A DNA stretch of 11,655 nt from JBMNTQ01 sp050945815 (lineage in GTDB: Bacteria; Bacillota; Clostridia; Christensenellales; JBMNTQ01). Within the stretch, counting starts at the first letter, position 1. Each line of letters opens with the position of its first letter. The position numbers and the translations under genes are program-made. Positions 1-4,919 of the stretch are shown piece by piece. The DNA is taken from contig JBMNTQ010000054.1 of NCBI GenBank assembly GCA_050945815.1, forward strand, positions 1 to 11,655, read 5' to 3'. Under the pieces are notes generated by a model. That model worked only from the letters and a program-made list of their open reading frames with translations, was not told where the DNA came from and did not search any database.

Positions 1-357
1 CACATAAAACTGGTCGGTGGGGCAGGCCTCACAGGCAAAAGGAACCACACTCACCAACGGTCTCTGCATCAGTTTCTCCGATGCTGCCGCTGCCCCCATT
101 CCATCCGTAAAAGGCAGGTGAGAGTCCGCGGGCCGCTGGGAAAGCCCCAGTGCCATGCGAATACGCTCCTTAATAATCGCCCGCTCCTTAAAAACGCTTT
201 CCCGGTATTTGGGCACCTCTCCGGGAATAATCCGATAAGGCGTCTCATAAAACCAGCTGAAATCCTTGCTGCTCAAATCCCTTTCGTAAGCATATTTTGC
301 TATTTCCGTAAAAACCTGCCTGCGCAGTTTAACAATTGGTGTAAAGATTCCCCGCAT
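1..357 (-). CDS. Monomeric [FeFe] hydrogenase-like iron-sulfur protein, N-terminal part (3' end outside window)
   Basis: Reading the minus strand from the ATG at 357 gives 119 codons, open to position 1. The N-terminus (MRGIFTPIVKLRRQVFTEIA), the PYRIIPGEVPKYRESVFKERAI stretch at about 40-61 and the RMALGLSQRP block match, from memory, the conserved leader of clostridial monomeric [FeFe] hydrogenases often called group B. Cys109 and Cys112 (CEACP) begin the first 4Fe-4S binding motif just before the edge. The H-cluster domain that would prove hydrogenase activity lies outside the window, so activity is inferred. The start has a GGGGAAGG ribosome site overlapping the stop of the upstream [2Fe-2S] ferredoxin gene, with a 10-nt gap, so the two are probably translationally coupled. 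The full protein would be a cytoplasmic redox enzyme evolving or oxidising H2. A hydrogenase-related sensor or electron-transfer paralogue remains possible. Confidence 0.82.
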   Translation of the reverse strand, partial: MRGIFTPIVKLRRQVFTEIAKYAYERDLSSKDFSWFYETPYRIIPGEVPKYRESVFKERAIIKERIRMALGLSQRPADSHLPFTDGMGAAAASEKLMQRPLVSVVPFACEACPTDQFYV

Positions 358-367
358 ATCCTTCCCC

Positions 368-640
368 TTATAAACAATTTGCTTTCTTTGCGCTCTGCAC
401 CACCATCGACATCACCGTCTCCATATCCGCCTTCAGTAAAGCGCTGCCATTCACAATAACTACAGGCGCCTGTTTCCCATGGTCACACGTACCAAGACAA
501 GGAACCACTTTAATCTCCATCTCACAACCATCCCTAAGCTCTTGCAGATCAGCCAGGCTCTCCAGCGCCGCCACAATATCCATCGCACCCATCATCGTAC
601 AATGGCTTCCCGCACAAACCTCCACCGCAATCTTTCCCAT
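368..640 (-). CDS. Stand-alone [2Fe-2S] thioredoxin-like ferredoxin (NuoE/HydC C-terminal type)
   Basis: This 90-residue protein has the four-cysteine signature of thioredoxin-fold ferredoxins: Cys9-x4-Cys14 near the N-terminus and Cys48-x3-Cys52 in VVPCLGTCDHG. That is the cluster-binding half of NuoE/HndA subunits; the helical N-terminal domain of a full NuoE (about 160 residues) is absent, so this is a stand-alone domain. Family knowledge says it holds one [2Fe-2S] cluster and relays electrons, often between NAD(P)H dehydrogenase subunits and hydrogenases. The ATG at 640 follows a GGGGAGGG ribosome site at good spacing. It is the first gene of an apparent two-gene unit, ending 10 nt before the hydrogenase-like gene, so a role as that enzyme's electron carrier is a reasonable inference. 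No NuoF-like flavoprotein is seen in the window. Confidence 0.85.
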   Translation of the reverse strand: MGKIAVEVCAGSHCTMMGAMDIVAALESLADLQELRDGCEMEIKVVPCLGTCDHGKQAPVVIVNGSALLKADMETVMSMVVQSAKKANCL

Positions 641-676
641 GTTGTCCCTCCCCGCAGAAATACCTGCCAGCTCAAT

Positions 677-694
677 TTGTCTTTATTTTAACAC
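677..694. promoter_or_regulatory. Rex-like operator candidate
   Basis: The 18-bp site TTGTCTT-TATT-TTAACAC matches 10 of 14 specified positions of the Rex consensus TTGTTAA-N4-TTAACAA, with the outer TTGT and AACA cores kept. It overlaps the presumed -10 (685-690) of the ferredoxin/hydrogenase unit, where a repressor would block transcription. Rex senses NADH/NAD+ and controls fermentation and hydrogenase genes in many Clostridia. The left half is imperfect, so this is only a candidate. Confidence 0.35.
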
Positions 695-714
695 AGATAG
701 CCTAGCCAAGGAAA
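685..714 (-). promoter_or_regulatory. Weak sigma-A-type promoter candidate for the ferredoxin/hydrogenase unit
   Basis: On the minus strand TAAAAT (685-690) is a fair -10. The best -35 at suitable spacing is TTTCCT (709-714, 18-nt spacer), which matches the consensus at only three positions. It lies 45-74 nt upstream of the ATG at 640. The poor -35 and the overlapping dyads suggest regulated expression. Confidence 0.35.
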
Positions 715-721
715 GCCTTGG
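706..721. repeat. 6+6 bp perfect inverted repeat over the -35 region
   Basis: CCAAGG-AAAG-CCTTGG is a perfect dyad with a 4-bp spacer. It covers the weak -35 of the ferredoxin/hydrogenase promoter and is separate from the Rex-like dyad. The position fits a transcription-factor site. No U-tract follows on either strand, so it is not a terminator. I do not recognise the cognate regulator. Confidence 0.45.
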
Positions 722-860
722 GTGTTACGATTCCATTTTTCTTTTCCCATTTCTATGGCCTTGCTCTGTCAATTTGTCGGCCGTTCCATCCCTTGAGAAA
801 AACCCATATCCATCCTTCTATACATTCTTCCCCTAAGAAAAAACCCAATCCCCTCATCAC

Positions 861-896
861 AAAAAAAGAAAGCCGGCACGTTTCTGCGCTCCAGCT
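861..896 (-). terminator. Intrinsic terminator of the yabP-yabQ-divIC-yabR operon
   Basis: On the minus strand, AGCTGG (891-896) pairs with CCGGCT (871-876) with one G-U pair. The stem continues after a mismatch through a GCG/CGT segment to a 6-nt CAGAAA loop. It is followed by TTTCTTTTTTT (861-870 on the plus strand as A's). It starts 18 nt beyond the yabR stop codon. Confidence 0.8.
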
Positions 897-913
897 CTCT
901 TGATCATCCCTCA

Positions 914-1297
914 CTATTTCCCGCGAGAATACCCGCCACGATGATTGCGCGTATTGCGCTTGATATCGGTCTGCCGCTCCTGGCTATCCTTCATAAATTT
1001 AGACATCATATCTTCAAAGCTTACCTCCTGCCGGGGAGCAAATTCCCGTACCGGCTGCGGCTTTGGCGGAAGTGCTTTTCGGATAGAAAGGCTTATTTTT
1101 TCTCCCTCCCGGGACAAAACTTTAACCTTAACCTTGTCGCCCACTTTTAAATGCTCGTTAATATCTTTGACAAAACTCTCGGCGACTTCAGAAATATGCA
1201 CCATCCCCACACTCTCATCGGGCAACTGCACAAAAACGCCAAATCCCGCGATTCCATTCACAGTTCCCTCTACAATGCTGCCTGTTTCAACTGACAT
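914..1297 (-). CDS. yabR: S1-domain RNA-binding protein, YabR type
   Basis: The 127-residue protein begins with one S1 OB-fold domain (about residues 5-73: GSIVEGTVNGIAGFGVFVQL, then GMVHISEVAESFV, and VKVKVLSREGEKISLSIRKA). A proline- and arginine-rich tail follows, ending in basic NHRGGYSRGK, suitable for RNA contact. Such single-S1 proteins are cytoplasmic RNA binders linked to ribosome or mRNA function, and the precise role is unsettled. Being last after yabP-yabQ-divIC identifies it as the YabR orthologue of Bacillus. The ATG at 1297 is the first possible start after an in-frame stop, but the best ribosome site (GGAGG) is about 14 nt away, unusually far, with only a short AGG closer. A terminator follows at 861-896. 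Confidence 0.88.
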   Translation of the reverse strand: MSVETGSIVEGTVNGIAGFGVFVQLPDESVGMVHISEVAESFVKDINEHLKVGDKVKVKVLSREGEKISLSIRKALPPKPQPVREFAPRQEVSFEDMMSKFMKDSQERQTDIKRNTRNHRGGYSRGK

Positions 1298-1338
1298 ACC
1301 TGTTTATATTGCCTCCTTCTCTTTCTATAAAACTAGCT

Positions 1339-1629
1339 CTATTGCTCAATAAACTTAATTTCCGATTCCTTCACCCAGCCCAATTTATCCCGCGCCTGCT
1401 GCTCAATATATTCCGGCGTACCGGCATTATCAATAGCACGGCTCAATTCTTCATTGTTGTCCTGAACCTGCGCCGCCTGCTGCTTCAGTTCCTGAACAGT
1501 ATTATTCATATCCGCCAACTTAAACTGCTGGGCTACCACTGTATAGCAGCCGGACGCCAGCAGCACCAAAAATATCAGAAAAGGAATCCGCATCTTTATG
1601 CTTTTTTTCTTTCGTTTGTCCTTTTTCAA
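1339..1629 (-). CDS. divIC: Septum formation initiator, FtsB/DivIC family
   Basis: The 96-residue protein has the family layout: a lysine-rich cytoplasmic N-terminus (KKDKRKKKS), one membrane segment at about 14-33 (RIPFLIFLVLLASGCYTVVA), a coiled coil at about 36-66 (LADMNNTVQELKQQAAQVQ and on) and the C-terminal FtsB/DivIC signature EYIEQQARDKLGWVKESEIKF. The coiled-coil domain lies outside the membrane and joins FtsL and DivIB/FtsQ in the divisome. The start is TTG (1627-1629): GAGGAGG lies 7 nt upstream, while the in-frame ATG at codon 13 has no good ribosome site and would cut into the membrane segment. A 107-nt gap separates it from yabQ, so an internal promoter is possible, though I see no convincing one. 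Confidence 0.9.
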   Translation of the reverse strand: MKKDKRKKKSIKMRIPFLIFLVLLASGCYTVVAQQFKLADMNNTVQELKQQAAQVQDNNEELSRAIDNAGTPEYIEQQARDKLGWVKESEIKFIEQ

Positions 1630-1736
1630 AATGCGCCCTCCTCATCTCCCCGGCAGTAGCGCAGAAAACAATCCTCGATCTGTAGAAAAAGAGCCCGCTT
1701 CCACAAAAACAAAACAGACAAGGGTTACAATTGTTT

Positions 1737-2108
1737 TCATTTACGGGTATTATTATCTAGCTTATTATACTTATGACTTTTTTTCAACTTTATTTTAACA
1801 AGTCCTGCAAATTTATTACACAAATATTTAACAACAGGGCTAATTCCTGCAAAATACGCGCCGCAGCCCAAAGCAAAGCCCAGAAACGAGAACAAACGAA
1901 CGCGTCCGTTGTTGGAGATCAGCAAAATATAAAATACTGCGGCAACAGCCGCCAGCCAGAAAACAACATCAAGCACTGCAGTCAGCTTCTTGTTGCGTTT
2001 TCCTAAAACCCGGATCAGCCTGAAAACATCATACAGCAAACCAATCGCTGCGCCGCCATATACTGCAAAGAAAAACAGATATCCCTGATTCAGCGTATAA
2101 AACTGCAT
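1737..2108 (-). CDS. yabQ: Spore cortex biosynthesis protein YabQ
   Basis: The 123-residue integral membrane protein has three hydrophobic segments at about 9-30, 43-64 and 70-91, and a strongly basic C-terminal tail (KIKLKKSHKYNKLDNN). The N-terminal GYLFFFAVYGGAAIGLLYD and FRLIR block is characteristic of YabQ. In Bacillus subtilis YabQ sits in the outer forespore membrane, is made under sigma-E and is needed for cortex formation; that role is carried over here by homology and context. ATG at 2108 follows AGGTGAAAG at short spacing, 11 nt after the yabP stop, so the two are co-transcribed. The tail beyond residue 105 is low-complexity K/N-rich and typically poorly conserved. Confidence 0.88.
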   Translation of the reverse strand: MQFYTLNQGYLFFFAVYGGAAIGLLYDVFRLIRVLGKRNKKLTAVLDVVFWLAAVAAVFYILLISNNGRVRLFSFLGFALGCGAYFAGISPVVKYLCNKFAGLVKIKLKKSHKYNKLDNNTRK

Positions 2109-2119
2109 CTTTCACCTGC

Positions 2120-2413
2120 CTACCGGAATATCCCGGAAAAGAGTCGTCCCTTCTTTTGCTCCTCAATGTCGCTGTAATCAACCCCTGACACAAATCCGGC
2201 AGCCACCAGCTGCCCCTCGTCCAGGTTCAGTTTGACCAAATGCAAATTTTCCCCGGCAATGACTACCACCCCGGCGTCCGTATGGACGACAATCTCATTT
2301 TCATCAAAACTCTCCACATCCTGAACGCCCGACAGGGTAATCCTCTCCCGGTCATCAATCACCAGCCTGTGCGGCCGCGCCTTAATCATCTCATCTTCCA
2401 GTTCTCTCATCAT
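2120..2413 (-). CDS. yabP: Sporulation protein YabP
   Basis: The 97-residue protein belongs to the YabP/YqfC family. The core runs from about residue 14 (PHRLVIDDRERITLSGVQDV), through SFDENEIVVHTDAGVVVIAG and LHLVKLNLDEG, to AAGFVSGVDYSD. The fold is predicted to be all beta, without signal or membrane segments. In Bacillus the protein is made in the mother cell under sigma-E and contributes to spore formation; the molecular function is not established. Two adjacent ATGs (2413 and 2410) are possible. The first is chosen because GGGGGAG lies 8 nt upstream. It is the first gene of the yabPQ-divIC-yabR unit; HU and the S4-domain RqcP gene, often seen just upstream in relatives, are replaced here by the end of the isc operon. 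Confidence 0.9.
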   Translation of the reverse strand: MMRELEDEMIKARPHRLVIDDRERITLSGVQDVESFDENEIVVHTDAGVVVIAGENLHLVKLNLDEGQLVAAGFVSGVDYSDIEEQKKGRLFSGIFR

Positions 2414-2444
2414 ATGGCTGTCTCCCCCTGCTGATTAATATATC

Positions 2445-2476
2445 TATAGCTATGCAAGTTGTCCCAGAAAAATACA
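2445..2476 (-). promoter_or_regulatory. Possible sigma-E-like promoter of yabP
   Basis: On the minus strand GCATAGCTATA (around 2445-2455) carries the CATA core typical of mother-cell sigma factors, with an AT-rich GTATTTTT element (2468-2475) centred about 17-20 nt upstream. The match beyond CATA is weak. The call rests mostly on yabP being a sigma-E target in Bacillus. Confidence 0.3.
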
Positions 2477-2543
2477 TATATTTCATTTTTCACTCCGCCG
2501 CAGTCTTTACCGGTCCGCTCCCTTCCACGTTCAGCGCTTTTCT

Positions 2544-2587
2544 AAATAACAAGGCTGCCGGATAGCTATCCGGCAGCCTTGTTATTT
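2544..2587 (-). terminator. Intrinsic terminator of the isc operon; 44-bp perfect palindrome
   Basis: The left arm 2544-2565 and right arm 2566-2587 are exact reverse complements (22 bp each, no spacer; GC-rich core GGCTGCCGGATAG). The arms begin AAATAAC and end GTTATTT, giving an A-tract before and a short U-rich end after the hairpin. It lies 25 nt past the iscU stop. Its symmetry means it could stop transcription from both sides. Confidence 0.85.
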
Positions 2588-2612
2588 TATCGTTCAAAAC
2601 AGCCTCACTCGT

Positions 2613-2987
2613 TCAGGCATGCTTCTTCTTTCTATAATCCTCCACAGCTGCGCCAATGGCTTCTTCCGCCAGCACTGAACAGTGAATCTTGTTGTTCGGC
2701 AGCCCCTCCAGCGCTTCCATGACGGAAGCGTTGGTTATCTCCAGCGCTTCGTCAATGGTTTTGCCCTTGACAAGCTCAGTCGCCATGCTGCTGGTGGCAA
2801 TGGCAGCACCGCAGCCAAACGTCTTAAACTTTACATCCACAATGCGTTCGTCATCATCCACCTTTATGTACATGCGCATGATGTCGCCGCACTTGGCATT
2901 GCCTACTTCGCCAATGCCGTCGGCATTCTCTATCTCTCCAACATTTCTCGGATGCGAGAAATGATCCATAACTTTCTCACTATACAT
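2613..2987 (-). CDS. iscU: Iron-sulfur cluster scaffold IscU/NifU N-terminal type
   Basis: The 124-residue scaffold (MYSEKVMDHFSHPRNVGEIE at its start) receives sulfur from IscS and assembles [2Fe-2S]/[4Fe-4S] clusters for transfer. The three invariant cysteines are present: Cys33 in NAKCGD with its partner Asp35, Cys59 in TFGCGAA, and Cys103 in KIHCSVLAEEAI. There is no C-terminal Nfu domain, so it is the short clostridial NifU-like/IscU form. I place the start at 2987, not at the in-frame ATG at 2996. GGAG touches the 2996 ATG directly, whereas it is 9 nt from the 2987 ATG, and family members begin MYSEKVMDHF. This gives an 8-bp overlap (ATGTATAG) with the end of iscS, implying translational coupling. 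A palindromic terminator follows. Confidence 0.93.
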   Translation of the reverse strand: MYSEKVMDHFSHPRNVGEIENADGIGEVGNAKCGDIMRMYIKVDDDERIVDVKFKTFGCGAAIATSSMATELVKGKTIDEALEITNASVMEALEGLPNNKIHCSVLAEEAIGAAVEDYRKKKHA

Positions 2988-4161
2988 ATTTGGCATCTCC
3001 TTTCACCTGTGCAAACAAGGGTGACATCTCCCGCAATCTTTCCACAATCGGCACCAGCTCGTCCAGTACATAATCCACTTCCTCCTGGGTATTGCCCGCC
3101 CCCAGCGACAGACGCAAGGAACCATGGGCAATCGCGTGAGACAAGCCAATCCCAAGTAAAACATGGGAAGGATCCAACGACCCGGACGTACAGGCAGAAC
3201 CGCTGGAAGCGGCAATCCCTTTCATATCTAGGCTCAAAAGCAGGGATTCCCCTTCAATAAATTCTATGCTTACGTTCACATTCCCGGCCAATCTCTTGGT
3301 TGGATGTCCGTTCAGCCTCGTATGAGGAATCCGGGTCAATATCCCGTCAATCAGATTATCCCGCAACCGGCTCAAATGTGCACTCTTTTCCTCCAAGGCG
3401 GCAACAGCCTTTTCAATTGCATATCCCATCCCCACAATGCCCGGCGTGTTGTCCGTACCCGCCCGCTTGTTACGCTCCTGAGCCCCTCCATGGATCTGGG
3501 CTTCAAAGCGCACACCTTTTCGAGCATACAGAGCGCCCACGCCCTTAGGTCCGTTGAATTTATGAGCAGAAAGAGCCAACAAGTCAATGTTCATCGCTTG
3601 CACATCCACCGGAATACTGCCCACAGCCTGTACCGCGTCCGTATGAAACAGAATGCCTTTTCCTCGGGCAAACGCACCGATTTCCGCCACAGGCTGTATG
3701 GTCCCTATCTCGTTGTTGGCAAACATAATGGAAATCAGTATGGTATCCGTCCGCACAGCCGCTTTTACCGCTTCCACATCAATCAGCCCATCTTCATCGG
3801 CCTGAATATAATCCACTTCGTATCCGTGCTTTTCCAGATACTGCGCAGAATGCAACACCCCGTGATGTTCAATCGCACTGGTGATGATATGCTTGCCCTT
3901 GTTTGCATAGGCTGCCGCTACGCCCTTCAAGGCAATATTATCGCTCTCTGTGCCGCCGGAAGTAAAATAAATCTCCGCCGGCGAAGCGTTGATTGCTGTT
4001 GCTACTTGCTGACGCGCCTTATCAATCGCCGCCCGTGCTTTGCGTCCGTAGCTATGAACGCTGGAAGCATTCCCAAATTCTTCCGAAAAATAGGGCAACA
4101 TTTGCTGAAGCACGTCCCTATCCAGCGATGTCGTGGCCGCATTGTCCATATATACCCGCAT
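2980..4161 (-). CDS. iscS: Cysteine desulfurase IscS/NifS
   Basis: The 393-residue PLP enzyme converts L-cysteine to alanine plus a protein-bound persulfide, the sulfur source for cluster assembly. Visible hallmarks are the N-terminal YMDNAATTSLD, the phosphate-binding FTSGGTESDN (66-75), His99, HTDAVQAVG with Asp175 and Gln178, and the Schiff-base Lys201 in SAHKFNGPKG. The persulfide cysteine is Cys324 in the loop SSGSACTSGSLDPSHVL, with length and SGSACTSG sequence of group I NifS/IscS enzymes. ATG at 4161 has AAGGAG 8 nt upstream. It lies 23 nt after iscR and overlaps iscU by 8 bp, so all three are co-transcribed. IscA, HscA/HscB and ferredoxin genes are absent, as in other minimal clostridial isc operons. 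Confidence 0.96.
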   Translation of the reverse strand: MRVYMDNAATTSLDRDVLQQMLPYFSEEFGNASSVHSYGRKARAAIDKARQQVATAINASPAEIYFTSGGTESDNIALKGVAAAYANKGKHIITSAIEHHGVLHSAQYLEKHGYEVDYIQADEDGLIDVEAVKAAVRTDTILISIMFANNEIGTIQPVAEIGAFARGKGILFHTDAVQAVGSIPVDVQAMNIDLLALSAHKFNGPKGVGALYARKGVRFEAQIHGGAQERNKRAGTDNTPGIVGMGYAIEKAVAALEEKSAHLSRLRDNLIDGILTRIPHTRLNGHPTKRLAGNVNVSIEFIEGESLLLSLDMKGIAASSGSACTSGSLDPSHVLLGIGLSHAIAHGSLRLSLGAGNTQEEVDYVLDELVPIVERLREMSPLFAQVKGDAKYV

Positions 4162-4184
4162 AGTACTTACTCCTTACCATAAAA

Positions 4185-4616
4185 TCATAGGTTTTCATTG
4201 GTCTGTGTCGCCTGGTATTCCTCCAGCATGTTTTGCAGCGTAATGGAATCCGTAGCCGCATTCACCTTATCGTTCAAGCGCTGCCAAATATATTGGGACG
4301 GGCAGGTGCCGCTTTTCTCACAGGTCGTACCGCCAGTCACACACTTCACCGGCGCCATCTCTCCCTCCAGCGCCCGCAAAATTTCACCCAAGGTAATATC
4401 CTTTGGAAGCTTCGCCAGTTCAAATCCTCCTTGTGCGCCGCGAACGGAATTGACCAACCCCGCCTTGCGCAACACTGCAAACAGCTGCTCCAGATAAGCG
4501 ACAGAAACACCCTGATGTGCGGCAACTCTGTTAATCGGTACCGGCCCCTGCTCGTATTGGTTAGCCAAGTCAAACATGGCCCTGATTCCGTATTGCCCCT
4601 TTGTCGAGACCTTCAA
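4185..4616 (-). CDS. iscR: Rrf2-family iron-sulfur regulator IscR
   Basis: The 143-residue regulator has an N-terminal winged helix (KVSTKGQYGIRAMFDLA, then VAAHQGVSVAYLEQLFAVL and the wing GAQGGFELAK). Its cluster loop has Cys92, Cys99 and Cys105 (C-x6-C-x5-C), as in cluster-binding IscR rather than cysteine-free CymR-like members. It probably represses its own operon when loaded with [2Fe-2S], relieving repression when clusters are scarce. The start is TTG (4614-4616): AAGGAGG lies 7 nt upstream and KVSTKGQYG is the family's usual N-terminus, with no nearby ATG. It is first in iscR-iscS-iscU behind a good sigma-A promoter (4663-4691) flanked by dyads that may be its operator. Confidence 0.94.
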   Translation of the reverse strand: MKVSTKGQYGIRAMFDLANQYEQGPVPINRVAAHQGVSVAYLEQLFAVLRKAGLVNSVRGAQGGFELAKLPKDITLGEILRALEGEMAPVKCVTGGTTCEKSGTCPSQYIWQRLNDKVNAATDSITLQNMLEEYQATQTNENL

Positions 4617-4635
4617 GTCGGCACCTCCTTAATCA

Positions 4636-4650
4636 CAAGTAATTTGCTTG
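4636..4650. promoter_or_regulatory. Operator-like dyad downstream of the iscR start point
   Basis: CAAGTAATTTGCTTG is a 15-nt palindrome with a single mismatched pair. It lies at about +6 to +20 of the predicted iscR transcript and 19 nt before the TTG start. IscR-type autoregulation makes an operator here plausible; the sequence is not a clear match to the E. coli type 1 or type 2 consensus. Confidence 0.35.
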
Positions 4651-4662
4651 CCTTTCAAGGAA

Positions 4663-4691
4663 ATGATAGCACTTTACTCGGGATTGGTCAA
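4663..4691 (-). promoter_or_regulatory. Sigma-A promoter of iscR-iscS-iscU
   Basis: Minus strand: -35 TTGACC (4686-4691), 17-nt spacer, -10 TATCAT (4663-4668). The predicted start point is near 4656, about 40 nt before the TTG start codon of iscR. Both hexamers are close to consensus and the spacing is ideal. Confidence 0.8.
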
Positions 4692-4696
4692 TACCC
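4680..4696. promoter_or_regulatory. Imperfect dyad over the iscR -35 box
   Basis: GGGATTGGTCAATACCC contains ATTG-GT-CAAT as a central dyad, with GGG/CCC flanks offset by one base. It overlaps the -35 hexamer at 4686-4691. A repressor bound here would exclude RNA polymerase. It is a candidate IscR site only. Confidence 0.35.
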
Positions 4697-4750
4697 TTAT
4701 TAAAATAAATAGCAAAAAAAGTTCCCTTTCTGTCCCCACCCCATTCTCCT

Positions 4751-4810
4751 AAAAAAACGGCCAAAACCTCTCGCTTTATTTGGCTATCCAAAGCTCCTCC
4801 CCTCAGGCCG
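4751..4810 (-). other. Possible second terminator-like structure upstream of iscR
   Basis: On the minus strand CGGCC (4806-4810) can pair with GGCCG (4758-4762), followed at once by seven T's (4751-4757). Inside, GCTTT/AAAGC (4790-4794 with 4773-4777) or the overlapping TTTGG/CCAAA can form a small inner hairpin. It could be a back-up terminator for the oxidoreductase operon protecting the iscR promoter. The stem is interrupted and long, so confidence is low. Confidence 0.3.
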
Positions 4811-4855
4811 CTAACCAAGCTTTTCTCCGCCGTCGTAACCGCCATCTACACACAA

Positions 4856-4893
4856 AAATGCAGAGCAACGGATTATCCGCTCTCTCTGCATTT
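4856..4893 (-). terminator. Intrinsic terminator of the oxidoreductase operon
   Basis: On the minus strand AAATGCAGAG (4884-4893) pairs perfectly with CTCTGCATTT (4856-4865), enclosing an 18-nt region with a small CGGA/TCCG hairpin. The right arm runs into TTTTTGTGTGT. It begins 26 nt past the stop of the zinc dehydrogenase gene. Confidence 0.8.
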
Positions 4894-4919
4894 CTATATT
4901 CTGCTGTCCGCCGCCGCTC

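Noticed and set aside
118..459. 113-codon plus-strand open frame
   Set aside because: It lies opposite the hydrogenase and ferredoxin genes, which carry conserved cysteine motifs on the minus strand; the plus product is low-complexity Pro/Ser-rich.
1630..1736. Possible separate promoter for divIC in the gap after yabQ
   Set aside because: The best pair (TTGTGG, 16-nt spacer, TACAGA) matches the -10 consensus at only three positions; not enough to call.
2988..2996. Three-codon N-terminal extension of IscU starting at the ATG at 2996
   Set aside because: The GGAG motif abuts that ATG with zero spacing, whereas it is correctly spaced for the ATG at 2987, where the family's usual MYSEKVMDHF begins.
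3304..4182. 292-codon plus-strand open frame opposite iscS
   Set aside because: The complementary strand is an unmistakable cysteine desulfurase with all catalytic residues; the plus-strand product has no recognisable domain or ribosome site.
4633..4845. 70-codon minus-strand open frame upstream of iscR
   Set aside because: It runs through the iscR promoter, has no convincing ribosome site and resembles no family I know; the region is better explained as leader and terminator sequence.
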